From: Georgenia satyanarayanai
GTDB lineage: Bacteria > Actinomycetota > Actinomycetes > Actinomycetales > Actinomycetaceae
Assembly (NCBI RefSeq): GCF_900116375.1
Contig: NZ_UETB01000015.1
Location: forward strand, 28,327-92,326
Direction: 5' to 3'
Length of the DNA stretch: 64,000 bases
The notes under the pieces are model-generated. The model saw only the letters and a list, made by a program, of their open reading frames with translations, was not told where the DNA came from and ran no database searches. The position numbers and the translations under genes are program-made. Below are positions 8,088 to 17,376 of the stretch, piece by piece. Each line of letters opens with the position of its first letter. Position 1 is the stretch's first letter.

Positions 8088-9125
8088 ATGATCGAGCTGA
8101 GCAGCCTCACCCCCGCCGCCAAGCAGACCGACTCCGGTCGCGTGCACGAAGTGGTCATCGTCGGTTCCGGTCCGGCGGGCTACACCGCGGCGATCTACGC
8201 CGCCCGCGCGAACCTCGCCCCGGTCATCATCGCCGGCGCCGTCACGGCCGGTGGAGCGCTGATGAACACGACCGAGGTAGAGAACTTCCCAGGGTTCCCC
8301 GAGGGCGTCATGGGCCCCGAGCTCATGGACAAGATGCAGGCCCAGGCCGAGAAGTTCGGCGCCACCGTCATCTACGACGACGCCACCTCCGTCGACCTCG
8401 CCGCCCATGTCAAGACCGTGACCACCGCCGAGGGGCACATCTACCGGGCCCGGGCGGTGATCCTGGCCAACGGCTCGGCCTACAAGGAGCTCGGCCTGGA
8501 CGGCGAGAGCGAGATGACCGGCCGCGGAGTGTCCTACTGCGCCACCTGCGACGGGTTCTTCTTCCGCGAGCAGCACATCATCGTCGTCGGCGGCGGTGAC
8601 TCCGCGATGGAGGAGGCCACCTTCCTCACCAAATTCGCCTCCAAGGTCACCGTCGTCCACCGCCGCGAGGAACTGCGCGCCTCCAAGATCATGGCCGACC
8701 GCGCCATGGCCAACCCGAAGATCGACTTCGCCTGGAACAGCGAGGTCACCGCGATCCACGGCACCGACAAGGTCACCGGCATCACCCTGCGCGACACCCT
8801 CACCGGCCAGGAGCGCCAGCTGGACGCCACCGGGGTGTTCGTCGCCATCGGGCACATGCCGCGCACGAACATGCTCGCCGGGCAGGTCGACCTCGACGAG
8901 AACGGCTACATCGTCGTCACCTCGCCATCCACGGCCACGACCCTCCCGGGGGTGTTCGCGTGCGGGGACGCCGTGGACCACACCTACCGCCAGGCCATCA
9001 CCGCCGCCGGCACCGGGTGCGCGGCCGCACTGGACGCCGAGCGCTACCTCGCCGCCCTCGGCCAGGCCGCCGAGCCGGACACCGACGCCTCCCAGACCCC
9101 ACAAGGAGCGGTCGTCGCGTTCTGA
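8088..9125 (+). CDS. trxB: Thioredoxin reductase (ArsT)
   Basis: A 345-residue FAD/NADPH disulfide reductase of the low-molecular-weight thioredoxin reductase type. FAD motif [16 protein letters not shown] is at 27-42, the redox pair CATC at 151-154, NADPH motif [10 protein letters not shown] near 167, and [14 protein letters not shown] near the C-terminus. The copy in Streptomyces arsRBOCT clusters is called ArsT. It probably supplies reduced thioredoxin to ArsC. It ends the arsenic operon; 276 bp without a recognisable gene follow (9126-9401). Confidence 0.93.
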   Translation: MIELSSLTPAAKQTDSGRVHEVVIVGSGPAGYTAAIYAARANLAPVIIAGAVTAGGALMNTTEVENFPGFPEGVMGPELMDKMQAQAEKFGATVIYDDATSVDLAAHVKTVTTAEGHIYRARAVILANGSAYKELGLDGESEMTGRGVSYCATCDGFFFREQHIIVVGGGDSAMEEATFLTKFASKVTVVHRREELRASKIMADRAMANPKIDFAWNSEVTAIHGTDKVTGITLRDTLTGQERQLDATGVFVAIGHMPRTNMLAGQVDLDENGYIVVTSPSTATTLPGVFACGDAVDHTYRQAITAAGTGCAAALDAERYLAALGQAAEPDTDASQTPQGAVVAF

Positions 9126-9361
9126 CGCGAGACGCGTTGAAGACTTCCCGTAAGAGGAACCGCGAGCGGTGTTGCACCCGGCTGCTCTGCCGCGAGCCCC
9201 GATCCCCATGGCGCTCGTCCCGCCAGAACCGTCCGGTGAAGTGTTCGGTGATGGGGCCCTATATGGGGCCGCCGAGTGAGTGTCAGGACGCGTGCAGGCA
9301 CCCGGCCGCGCATATGTGTTCTGAGGCGCCGTCGCTTGGGTTGGGGGGATGCGTGGCGGCG

Positions 9362-9403
9362 ATCCCGCACCTAGCCAGCGAACACTGGCTGGAGGTGCGG
9401 GAT
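9362..9403 (+). promoter_or_regulatory. 17-bp hairpin sequestering the ardC ribosome binding site
   Basis: The left arm 9362-9378 pairs with CTGGCT (9385-9390) and AGGTGCGGGAT (9393-9403) around the loop CGAACA; only GG at 9391-9392 is bulged. The Shine-Dalgarno GGAGG (9391-9395) and the first two bases of the ATG are inside the 3' arm. Folded, the message should be poorly initiated. It looks like a translational switch on the antirestriction gene. Confidence 0.75.
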
Positions 9404-10484
9404 GGGACGGTGGACTCAAGCGGACGCTGGGGCCGTGGCCGCGGCGCGGGATGCGAAGCTCGAGGAGGCGCACACGCGCCTCGCCGGCGCGGTCGAGGCG
9501 ATGGCCAGCGGTGACGGCTTCCGACGGGCGATGGAGTTTGCGGCGCGGTTTCGCACCCGCTCGTTCAACAACACGCTGTTGATCATGGCCCAGCACGACG
9601 AGGCATACCGGGCAGGGCGGGTGCCCTCGCCGGAACCGGCGTTCGTCGCCGGATATCAGCAGTGGCAGCACTTGGGCCGGCAGGTGATGAAGGGGCAGTC
9701 CGGTTACGTGATCTTGGCTCCGGTCACGTCGAGGTACGCCACCGACAACCCCGCGGGCGGGCCGTGGAGGCCCCTGGCCCGCGGTGAGCGGCCCGAGCCG
9801 GGCGAGGTCGTGCGAGAGCGTCTCAAGGGCACTAAGCCCGTCTACGTGTGGGACGTGACCCAAACCGAGGGCGACCCGATCCCGCAACAACCGATGCCAC
9901 AACTCCTGCGCGGTGAGGCGCCGGAGGGACTGTGGGACGGGCTGGCCGCACAGGTTGCAGGCGACGGGTACGCGCTCCTGCGAGTCCCGACATCGGCCGG
10001 CATCGCGGGGGCGAACGGCATGACTGACTACCTTGCCAGGACCGTGACCGTCCGCGGCGACATGGACGACGCCGCGCAGGTAAAGACGTTGGCGCACGAG
10101 CTGGGTCATGTGCGGCTCCACTCCCCAGGGGCGGCCGACGCGCGCGCCCACCGCGGCATCGTCGAGGTCGAGGCCGAGGCGGTCGCCCTGATGATCGGCG
10201 CCGCGCACGGCCTGGACACCTCGCAGTACTCGGTGCCGTACGTGACGTCGTGGGCCAGCTCGGTCCCGGACAGAACCGTGTTCGACGTCGTCACGGCCAC
10301 GGCGGAACGCGCCCGCAAGACCGCGGCCGCGATCCTCGATGCGCTCAACACCCACCAGATCAGCAACGGTGAGCCGCCCGGCATCACCGCTGCCCGCAAC
10401 CAGCGTGCCGCGCCAGAGCGCGAGACCACTCGGCCGGCCAGACGGCGCGGACCCAGCACACGAACGACGGTGGTGACCCGATGA
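9402..10484 (+). CDS. ArdC-like antirestriction protein with metallopeptidase motif
   Basis: A 360-residue protein. The N-terminal ArdC/DUF1738-type ssDNA-binding region includes FRTRSFNNTLLIMAQ and VMKGQSGYVILAPV; the C-terminal half has a zinc HExxH motif in TLAHELGHVRLH near 230-240. ArdC-type proteins travel on conjugative plasmids and protect incoming DNA from restriction. The Arg-rich tail is probably disordered. The stop overlaps the next ATG (ATGA), so the three downstream genes are coupled. Its start lies inside a strong hairpin. Confidence 0.8.
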   Translation: MGRWTQADAGAVAAARDAKLEEAHTRLAGAVEAMASGDGFRRAMEFAARFRTRSFNNTLLIMAQHDEAYRAGRVPSPEPAFVAGYQQWQHLGRQVMKGQSGYVILAPVTSRYATDNPAGGPWRPLARGERPEPGEVVRERLKGTKPVYVWDVTQTEGDPIPQQPMPQLLRGEAPEGLWDGLAAQVAGDGYALLRVPTSAGIAGANGMTDYLARTVTVRGDMDDAAQVKTLAHELGHVRLHSPGAADARAHRGIVEVEAEAVALMIGAAHGLDTSQYSVPYVTSWASSVPDRTVFDVVTATAERARKTAAAILDALNTHQISNGEPPGITAARNQRAAPERETTRPARRRGPSTRTTVVTR

Positions 10485-11017
10485 ACCGCAACGACCCACA
10501 GACCATGCTGACCAAGGTGCGCATCGACTACCAGCCAGACTGGACCCCGACGGTGACGGTGTACGGCAAGCCGTACGAACTGCCCGAAGCACCGGTGCCG
10601 ATCAACGCGCGGGACCCCCGGGACGTGGGCCGCCTGGTCGCGCTCGAGCTCGGCGAGGCCGTGCACGTCGTCGCGGTCAACCCCGAAGGGGGGATATACA
10701 CCCAGATCTGCGAACCAGACCCCTTCCCCAGCCCCCACCCGGTCGTGGGCGCGGCCCCGGTCCCACGGTCGGAGGCAGGGCCCTTTCTCGAGGCTCCGTT
10801 CGGGATCGTCGGTCAGGGATTCCTGCCCGGTGAGCAGGTGTGCATCGCCGTCGTCGTCGCTACCCGTGAGGCCGACGCGGACGGCCGGGCCGACCTCCCA
10901 CTGCCCACCCCGCTCCTAGAGCGGCTTCCGTCGACGCTTGTGCTGCTCGGCCGCACCTCGGGCACCCTGGTGGTCCACGACCCCGCCGCGGATGTGCTCG
11001 CCGAGGGTGTGGCGTGA
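10481..11017 (+). CDS. Hypothetical protein of the conjugative module
   Basis: A 178-residue acidic protein I do not recognise. It has no signal peptide or membrane helix. The first part (KVRIDYQPDWTPTVTVYG, DVGRLVALELGEAVHVVAVNP) resembles a small alpha/beta domain; the second (GIVGQGFLPGEQVCIAVVVA) may be a beta-rich domain. It overlaps ardC by ATGA and the coupling-protein gene by GTGA, which places it in the transfer operon. Confidence 0.7.
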   Translation: MNRNDPQTMLTKVRIDYQPDWTPTVTVYGKPYELPEAPVPINARDPRDVGRLVALELGEAVHVVAVNPEGGIYTQICEPDPFPSPHPVVGAAPVPRSEAGPFLEAPFGIVGQGFLPGEQVCIAVVVATREADADGRADLPLPTPLLERLPSTLVLLGRTSGTLVVHDPAADVLAEGVA

Positions 11018-12780
11018 GCATCCCGTCCTCGCCCCGCGGCGGCGATGAGCTGACCAACGTCGGGCTGATCGTCCTCGTCGCGGCCGTCGCCATCGCCGCC
11101 CTTTTGCGGGTGGCCGGCACGGCCGCCGCCTACATCACCGGCATCGACCCACCGACGTCGGGCCTCGCGGCGGGGATCGGAGTGCTGCTCTCCCCCCAGG
11201 ACCCCGGCTCCGCCCTTGACGCACCCGGATTGAACCCGGTGCTGTACTGGGCGGTAGTTGGCGTCCTGCTCACCTGCCTCGGCGCGACGGCCTGGGCGGT
11301 GTGGCGCCTGTCCCGCCGCGACAGGACCAGCGTCTCGCGCGACCCGCACCGGCTCGTGGGAACCGCCACCCGCCGCGATGTCGCCAAGGCGGCATCCACC
11401 AGGGCCCTGCTAGCCCGCTCCCGAGCGCTGCGGCCCTCGCTGAGCAAGCCCGCGCCGTCCGACGTCGGCTATCTGCTCGGTTCCTCCAAGGGGCGAGACG
11501 TGTGGGCCTCGGTGGAGGACTCCGTGCTCGTGCTCGGCCCTCCCAGGTCCGGGAAGGGCTTGCACCTGGTCATCAACTCGATCCTCGACGCGCCCGGGGC
11601 CGTCATCACCACCTCCACCCGCCCGGACAACCTCACCGCCACCATGAAGGCCCGCGAGCGGCGCGGCCCGGTCGCCGTCTTCGATCCCCAGCACCTGGCC
11701 GAAGGACTGCCGACAGGGCTGCGCTGGTCACCGGTGCGGGGGTGTGAGAACCCGCTCACGGCGATGATCCGCGCCACCGGGTTCAGCTCGGCCACCGGAC
11801 TGTCCACCGGCGGGGTCGAGTCCGGCGGGTTCTGGGAAGGCAAGACCCGCACCGCCCTGCAAGCCCTCCTACACGCCGCCGCCCTCGGACACTGCTCACC
11901 GCGCGACCTGTTCGCCTGGTCCCTGTCCCCCTCGGCCGCGGCCGACGCCGTCGCCATCTTGTCCTCCCAGCCCCTCGCCGCACCCGGCTGGGCCGAGTCG
12001 CTGGAATCGACCATCCACTCCGACCCCCGCACCCGGGACTCCATCTGGATGGGCGTCTCCCTCGCACTGACGTGCCTAGCGGACCCGCGCGTCATGGACG
12101 CCGTCTCCCCCGGGCCCGGCGAGTCGTTCGACCCCGCCACATTCCTGCGCGACAACGGCACGATGTACCTGCTGTCCACCGGAGCCGGCGCCTCCGCGTC
12201 CTGGTCGCTGGTCGCCGCGTTCCTCGAGGACCTCGTCGAGACCGCCCGGACGCTGGCCGCCGCCTCACCAGGTGCCCGGCTGGACCCTCCACTGCTCCTC
12301 GCGCTCGACGAGATCGGCAACCTCTCCCCCTTGCCGTCCCTTCCCGTGCTCATGGCCGAAGGCGGCGGCACCGGGATCACCACCATGCCCGTCCTGCAGT
12401 CCCTGTCCCAAGCCCGCGCCAGGTGGGGTGACCACAACGCCGGAGCGATCTGGGACGCCTCCATCGTCAAAGTCGTCCTCGGCGGAGCCTCAGTCGCCAA
12501 AGACCTCCAGGACGTCTCCGCCCTCCTCGGCGAACGCGACGAAATCACCCACTCCCTCTCCACCGGCGACCACGGTTCCCGATCCGTCCAACGATCCGTG
12601 CGCCGCGTCCCCGTCATGCCCCCTGAGACCATCCGGATGCTGCCCTTTGGCACAGCCCTCGTCCTCCTACGCTCCGCTCCCCCACTTGTCACCGACCTCC
12701 ACGCATGGACCAGCCGCCCGGACGCCAAACAGCTCGCCGCCGACCGCGCGGCGATCGAACAGACCCTGCGCCGGGCCTAG
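11014..12780 (+). CDS. TraD/VirD4-type conjugal coupling ATPase
   Basis: A 588-residue type IV coupling protein. Two N-terminal membrane helices lie at about residues 14-42 and 73-93. Walker A GPPRSGKG is near 175 and Walker B LLLALDEIGNL near 427-437, followed by the TraM-recognition region GTGITTMPVLQSLSQARARWG. It would feed the relaxase-DNA complex into a secretion channel. No relaxase or mating-pair genes are in the window; they may lie left of base 1 or be absent. GTG start overlaps the preceding stop. Confidence 0.9.
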   Translation: MSIPSSPRGGDELTNVGLIVLVAAVAIAALLRVAGTAAAYITGIDPPTSGLAAGIGVLLSPQDPGSALDAPGLNPVLYWAVVGVLLTCLGATAWAVWRLSRRDRTSVSRDPHRLVGTATRRDVAKAASTRALLARSRALRPSLSKPAPSDVGYLLGSSKGRDVWASVEDSVLVLGPPRSGKGLHLVINSILDAPGAVITTSTRPDNLTATMKARERRGPVAVFDPQHLAEGLPTGLRWSPVRGCENPLTAMIRATGFSSATGLSTGGVESGGFWEGKTRTALQALLHAAALGHCSPRDLFAWSLSPSAAADAVAILSSQPLAAPGWAESLESTIHSDPRTRDSIWMGVSLALTCLADPRVMDAVSPGPGESFDPATFLRDNGTMYLLSTGAGASASWSLVAAFLEDLVETARTLAAASPGARLDPPLLLALDEIGNLSPLPSLPVLMAEGGGTGITTMPVLQSLSQARARWGDHNAGAIWDASIVKVVLGGASVAKDLQDVSALLGERDEITHSLSTGDHGSRSVQRSVRRVPVMPPETIRMLPFGTALVLLRSAPPLVTDLHAWTSRPDAKQLAADRAAIEQTLRRA

Positions 12781-13217
12781 CCTCGGCGGTGGACAGGGTC
12801 GAGCAGGGAGGCGATGGCGAGTCGATCTTCAGCAGGGCGCCGCACGATCTTTCCTCGTCGGCTCTCGAAGGCGTCGAGTGTGACGATCACCAACGTCAAC
12901 CCGTGCTGGGGAACGAGCTCACGTCGACGCTCGTCGTAAAGCGCCCGTTGCAGTCCGCGATGTACTCCAGAGACGGTAAGCCGCTCCGGCTTATCGAAGA
13001 ACACCACGGCCTCGTCGTGCTGACGCTCATGGAACTCCACGACGAGGTCGAGGCTGGGCCAGTACGCATCGACCGGTAGAGCGACCTGGCGCCCCGTCTT
13101 TGGAGACGGATCTCCTAGGAGCCAAGGGAAGCGGTGCTGGCGAAGCCCTTTCTCGCCGAGCACTGCATCGCACAGATCGATCACATAATGCTCATCACTG
13201 GATGCTCGTGAGGCCAC
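12777..13217 (-). CDS. Small PD-(D/E)XK nuclease-like protein, antisense to the transfer genes
   Basis: A 146-residue protein on the opposite strand between traD and ssb, overlapping the traD end by 4 nt. The stretch LPVDAYWPSLDLVVEFHERQH has the spacing of a restriction-endonuclease fold active site (Asp, then Glu in LVVEF.E.QH), followed by SGVHRGLQRALYDERRRELVPQHG. This resembles Vsr/DUF559-type small nucleases, but that is my inference. It could be a defence or cargo gene inserted into the module. Codon use is less GC-extreme than in its neighbours. Confidence 0.65.
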   Translation of the reverse strand: MASRASSDEHYVIDLCDAVLGEKGLRQHRFPWLLGDPSPKTGRQVALPVDAYWPSLDLVVEFHERQHDEAVVFFDKPERLTVSGVHRGLQRALYDERRRELVPQHGLTLVIVTLDAFESRRGKIVRRPAEDRLAIASLLDPVHRRG

Positions 13218-13317
13218 GACTCCAACCTAGAAGGGCCGGGTGTCGAACGTCGCACACCTGTTTGTCGAAGCGGTCTCCCAAACAGAGGGCCCCGCCCGAC
13301 ATGAGGACCGGTCCATC

Positions 13318-13833
13318 ATGACCATCCCAGTGCAGCAGTCCCTGGCGGGATTCATCGCCAGCGACGCGGACGTCTCGTTCACCGGCTCCGGCATCACCCG
13401 CGTCCACTTCCGCGCCGGAGTCGAGCACTGGCGCCGCGAACAGGACGGAACCTTCACCAAGCTCGACAACACGTTCCACGACCTCCTGATCTTCGGCAAG
13501 ACTGCCGAGCGCGCCGCGGCACGGTTCCGCAAGGGCGACCAGTTCGTCGCCCACGGGTACGTCGACACCCGACCCGCCGAGCCGCCCGCCCGGCCCTCCG
13601 AGGTGTTCGTCGCCCGCAAGATCGGGCACGACCTGGCGCGTACCGCCTATGACGTCAACCGCACCCCCGTCACCCCACGGCAGACTCCTCACCAGCTCGA
13701 CCAGGCCGCGGCCAGTACTACAGCCCCGCCGCCCAACGACGCACAGCGCGCGCCCACGACACCGCCAGCCGGCGCAACGTATTCGACCGCGCCGCGCTCG
13801 GGCACCGCGACCGGCCAAGGGATCGGGTTGTGA
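13318..13833 (+). CDS. ssb: Single-stranded DNA-binding protein (plasmid/ICE type)
   Basis: A 171-residue protein with an N-terminal OB fold (QQSLAGFIASDADVSFTG, VHFRAGVEHWRR, FHDLLIFGKTAERAA, RKGDQFVAHGYVDTR) and a long Pro/Thr/Ala-rich tail from about residue 115. I use the ATG at 13318, preceded by GAGGA, rather than the in-frame ATG at 13240. The chromosomal Ssb acidic tip is missing, as is common on mobile elements. Its stop overlaps the GTG of the next gene. Confidence 0.88.
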   Translation: MTIPVQQSLAGFIASDADVSFTGSGITRVHFRAGVEHWRREQDGTFTKLDNTFHDLLIFGKTAERAAARFRKGDQFVAHGYVDTRPAEPPARPSEVFVARKIGHDLARTAYDVNRTPVTPRQTPHQLDQAAASTTAPPPNDAQRAPTTPPAGATYSTAPRSGTATGQGIGL

Positions 13834-14459
13834 TCATGGACGGCGAGGTGCCCTGGCAGTTCGACTCCGAGCCGGTCGACGGGCCCGCAGGAGCCTTCTC
13901 TGACGGGCAGCTCGCGGTATTCGAGTCCGAACTGACCGATGGCCTCGACCACCTCCGCGGCTTGGGTGACTGGGACGGACCGGTCGAGCCCGTCGAGTGG
14001 CGGACGCTGACCGCGGACCAGGCCGAGGCTCGGTGGCGGGCGTTGGATGAGTTCGTCACCTGGCTGCGCACTACCTACGGGCTGCCACCGACCGTGGTCC
14101 CGCCCCTGTGGCACCGCCATCCCGAGCTGGTGGAGGAGCTCTCCGCCCTCCACACCCACCGGTTGGCGTGCTACGAACTCGGCAGCTCCGGCTCAGGACC
14201 GCTCGCCTGGCACGCCGATTTCGCCGACGCCCGCGAACGCCTGCGCGAGTGGGTCGCCACCTCAGGCACCCGCCTGGACCGCGACCGGCCCACACGCGCC
14301 ACCTCCTGGCCCGGCGAGCCCGCCGTGGCCCCGGCCGAGGAGAAGTCCATCACCGACCGGCAGGCCGACTTCGCGGCATTCGTCGCCGCCGACCTCGACT
14401 CCCGCCGCATCACCAGGGCAGGCGCGGCCCACACCGGCGAGAAAAGGCGAGGTGTGTGA
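13830..14459 (+). CDS. DUF4913-like protein of the mobile element
   Basis: A 209-residue protein. The middle (RALDEFVTWLRTTYGLPP, VPPLWHRHPELVEELSALHTH, LAWHADFADARERLREWV) follows the Trp/His pattern of DUF4913 proteins common on actinobacterial conjugative elements. Function is unknown. The GTG start overlaps the ssb stop and the stop overlaps the next ATG (TGATG), so it is translated as part of the same operon. Confidence 0.7.
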   Translation: MIMDGEVPWQFDSEPVDGPAGAFSDGQLAVFESELTDGLDHLRGLGDWDGPVEPVEWRTLTADQAEARWRALDEFVTWLRTTYGLPPTVVPPLWHRHPELVEELSALHTHRLACYELGSSGSGPLAWHADFADARERLREWVATSGTRLDRDRPTRATSWPGEPAVAPAEEKSITDRQADFAAFVAADLDSRRITRAGAAHTGEKRRGV

Positions 14460-15472
14460 TGACCGGGGAGGCCTACCGCGACGACGCGAACGACCCGCAC
14501 GCCCTGCGCCTGGAAGCTGACCACCTCGCACTCGAGGACCACACCACGACCTCCGCCCAGCCCGCGCACCGGATCATCGCGACCCACCTGTGGACCATGC
14601 TCCGCGATCTGGGCTTCACCGAGGGCCGGGTGCTGGCCCTCGGTGACGACGCCGCGACCTTCATCGGGCTGCCGCACACCGACGGCTCCTCGCCCGCGTC
14701 CGTGGTCGCGGACATCACCGATACCCGCACCCCGAGCACTCAGTTCCTGGTGCAGCTGCGGCTCCCGAAGGCGCACGACCGGTTCGACGTCGTGATCGCG
14801 TCCCTGCCCTACAACGACGTGCGTCTCCAAGACCCCGGGCACGTCATCGTACGGCGCACCGTCCAAGCCCAGCTCGCCCTCACTCTGGCAACACTCACCC
14901 GCTCCGGCGGGTACACAATCCTCCTCGCCTCCCACGACCTGATGGACCAACCGTTCCCCGAAGCGCGCCGCCACCTGCACCCGGTCGCCGACCTGCTCGG
15001 CGCGGTCCGCCTCCCGGCCGGCGCCCACCGCAGGCTCCCCGGCCTGGACTCGCCCACCGACCTGCTTGTCCTAAGGCACCGGCCCGACGGGGAGAGCAGC
15101 CGCTCGCAGGACTTCGAGCGCACCACGACCATCCACGTCGATGACCGCGACGTGGAGATCAACACCTACTTCGAGAACAACATCAGCCAGGTGCTCGGCA
15201 CGGTTGGCGCCGACCCCCTAGCCTGGGGACCCGCCGCCGTCACCATCTCCAGCGCACCCGACCGACTCGGCCGCGACCTGGCCGAAGCGCTCAGCAACGT
15301 CACTGCCGAAGCACTCCGCGCCGGTCTGGCCTACACGCCAGACACCATCCATCGTCGACCCCAGCGGCCGCCCGTCGGCGAGCCCATCCGCCAGCGCGAC
15401 CGTCAGGCAGCGCACCCGGCGCCACACCCCCACCCCCGCAGTGTCCACCGCCACACCGGGCTCGAGCGGTGA
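14459..15472 (+). pseudogene. N-terminal part of an element-borne N6-adenine methylase/helicase
   Basis: A 337-residue protein. FDVVIASLPYNDV occupies the place of the NPPF-like catalytic motif, then comes GGYTILLASHDLMD and ADLLGAVRLPAGAHRRLPGLDSPTDLLVLRHR, the hallmark of the very large methylase-helicase proteins of actinobacterial conjugative elements. Those continue for more than 1,000 residues into a helicase; here the frame stops soon after the GLAYTP region with a His/Pro/Arg-rich tail. I read it as a truncated remnant, although a small stand-alone protein is possible. It is coupled to the preceding gene by TGATG. Confidence 0.65.
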
Positions 15473-15580
15473 GGACGACACGTAACGTCAACCAGCGCCC
15501 GCGGAGGTAAGGGACGCTGACCGCCATCACGCAGCTCGCAGGAGCCTGGCCGCTCCGGACCCGAACACTAGAGACGCATG

Positions 15581-15611
15581 GGGCCAGCGCCCGACGGCGG
15601 GGCGCTGGCCC
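15581..15611. terminator. Strong 12-bp hairpin between methylase remnant and excisionase
   Basis: Arms GGGCCAGCGCCC (15581-15592) and GGGCGCTGGCCC (15600-15611) pair perfectly around the loop GACGGCG, followed by TTG. It lies between convergent transcription units and probably ends both. The rest of 15473-15643 shows nothing else. Confidence 0.7.
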
Positions 15612-15643
15612 TTGCTGTCAGACTGAGCTGCCGCGCACCGCGT

Positions 15644-15856
15644 CTACCGGGCCGTAGGAATGGTGATGACGAGTGAACGGCGGAGCTCCTCAAGATCAAC
15701 CCGGATGACGCGGCCGACCTTGTACCCGGTGATGGTGCCGTCGGCGATGCGTCGCCGGATCGTCTTAGTGCAGACGCTGAACTCTGCTGCGGCGTCGGCG
15801 AGTGCGACGAGCTTGCCGCTCGGCACCCGCGTGGTCGCCGGTCGATTCGCGCTCAT
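15644..15856 (-). CDS. xis: Excisionase (AlpA/MerR-like helix-turn-helix)
   Basis: A 70-residue protein with the excisionase-family helix-turn-helix LVALADAAAEFSVCTKTIRR followed by RIADGTITGYKVGRVIRVDLEEL. Such proteins direct the neighbouring tyrosine integrase towards excision. I start at the ATG at 15854-15856, which has AGGAGG 6 nt upstream; the in-frame ATG at 15898 does not. It lies 38 nt downstream of the integrase in the same direction. Confidence 0.88.
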   Translation of the reverse strand: MSANRPATTRVPSGKLVALADAAAEFSVCTKTIRRRIADGTITGYKVGRVIRVDLEELRRSLVITIPTAR

Positions 15857-15894
15857 GTGGGCCTCCTGGTGATGTGGACGGCACTCTCGGTCCG

Positions 15895-17202
15895 TCATGT
15901 CGGAGGTGTGCGCCCTGCCCCTTCGGGCCTCTCCTGTCCGCCTGAGGCCAGCGACTGCGCAGCCCCGTCGCCAGTCGTACGCCGAGCACGCCGTTGGGCG
16001 AGCTCGTCGGTGAAGGCGGCCCCGACCTTCTCCGCGATGGCGTGGCGACGTTCCTCGTCGCCGATGTGCTGATATCGCAGCGCGATGGTGGGGTTCTTGT
16101 GGCCCGCGATTGCCATGAGCTCAGCCAGCGTCGCACCCGAGCGCGCGGCCCACGTCAGGGCCGTGTGCCGCAGATCGTGGATGTGCAGGTCGGCCAGCCC
16201 CACCTGCTTGCGCACGGACCGCCAGTTCGACTCGACGACGGACGCGTGCAGCAATGCGCCTTTTCGCCCGACGAAGACGAAGCCGTCGTCACCGGGCTGC
16301 GCATGCTTCTCGAGGTGCTCTTGCAGGATCGGCACGACGAACGAGGGGATGGCAACGTCCCGCTTGGATGCCTTCGTCTTCGGATCTCCGATCTCGTTGA
16401 ACCGTCCACTGGCCCTATTGTTGGCCGCGGTCCCCCGTACCTGAACGACGGCGCGCGCCGGGTCGTCCAGGTGCAGGTGCCGGCGCTGCAGCGCCCGGAG
16501 CTCGCCGTGACGGAGCCCAGTTGTCGCCGCGAGCGGCACCAGCGCTGCCAGGTAGTCCGGCATCAGCTCGTGCAACCTCCACATTTGCTCTGGTGTCAGC
16601 ACCACGGGTTCGTGGACGGCGTCGTATCGCAGTGCCCCCTTGACGCGAGCCGGCGAGGTCTCGAGCAGTTCGTGGTCCACGGCGTCGTTCAGCACCGAGG
16701 ACAGGACCTGGTAGGCGGAGAACGCCGCGCCACGGCCTTCGCCCTTCCGCTGTGCGGTCCTGGCCTCGGCGGCGAGCTGCGCCCGCATCTTCGTGTACCA
16801 GTTGGAAATGTCTAACCGCGACAGGTCGCGCAGCGGGATGTCGCCGAGATCGGGCAGCACTCGTTTACGCAGCGTTCGCTCGTACCGATAGCGGGTCGAG
16901 GGGCGCAGCTGCTTGCCGGCGATCGACCGTTCCGCCCACTCGGCGAACGTGATCCCGCGCTGGGCATCCAGCCAGGCGCTGCGTTCCCGCTCGCGCGGTG
17001 GGGTCCACAGGTCGCGGTCGATCAGCAGTCGCTCGGCGTTGAGCCAGGCCTCGGCGGCCATCTTGTCGCCGAAGTTGCGCGAGTGACGCTTCAGGTCGGG
17101 CCCGGTGTAGCGCGCGCGCCAACTGGTGACCGCGCCAGCCTGCTGGCTCTTGCGCCGCTCGAGCTCGCCGAAGGTCCGCTTTCGTTTCTGCCTCTCGGTC
17201 AT
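15895..17202 (-). CDS. int: Tyrosine site-specific integrase of the island
   Basis: A 435-residue phage/ICE integrase. The N-terminal arm-binding and SAM-like core-binding domains (SWRARYTGPD, TFAEWAERSIA, STRYRYERTLRKRVLPDLG) precede the catalytic domain with Arg in TGLRHGELRAL (about 227), HDLRHTALTW (about 342), GHKNP and the nucleophile Tyr in ALRYQHIGDEER (about 374). The ATG at 17200-17202 follows GGAGG; the longer in-frame start at 17364 lacks support. It marks the right end of the mobile island next to sufT. Confidence 0.93.
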   Translation of the reverse strand: MTERQKRKRTFGELERRKSQQAGAVTSWRARYTGPDLKRHSRNFGDKMAAEAWLNAERLLIDRDLWTPPRERERSAWLDAQRGITFAEWAERSIAGKQLRPSTRYRYERTLRKRVLPDLGDIPLRDLSRLDISNWYTKMRAQLAAEARTAQRKGEGRGAAFSAYQVLSSVLNDAVDHELLETSPARVKGALRYDAVHEPVVLTPEQMWRLHELMPDYLAALVPLAATTGLRHGELRALQRRHLHLDDPARAVVQVRGTAANNRASGRFNEIGDPKTKASKRDVAIPSFVVPILQEHLEKHAQPGDDGFVFVGRKGALLHASVVESNWRSVRKQVGLADLHIHDLRHTALTWAARSGATLAELMAIAGHKNPTIALRYQHIGDEERRHAIAEKVGAAFTDELAQRRARRTTGDGAAQSLASGGQERPEGAGRTPPT

Positions 17203-17376
17203 GGGTGTGCCTCCACCCATCAGGTGTCCCGCCGGGACCTCCTGTGGGGGGGAATCGCACACCCGACAGCACCGACGATCTGCGCTCCGACCTGCGCAGA
17301 CGGACCGAGATCCGTGGGGGAACTGTGGGGGAATGAAGTGCCCTGAGAGGGCCCTCCGGTCCACCTGGGTCCCCGA

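Noticed and set aside
8049..10592. 847-codon minus-strand open frame across trxB and ardC
   Set aside because: It runs opposite two well-supported genes, has antisense-type composition and no recognizable domain.
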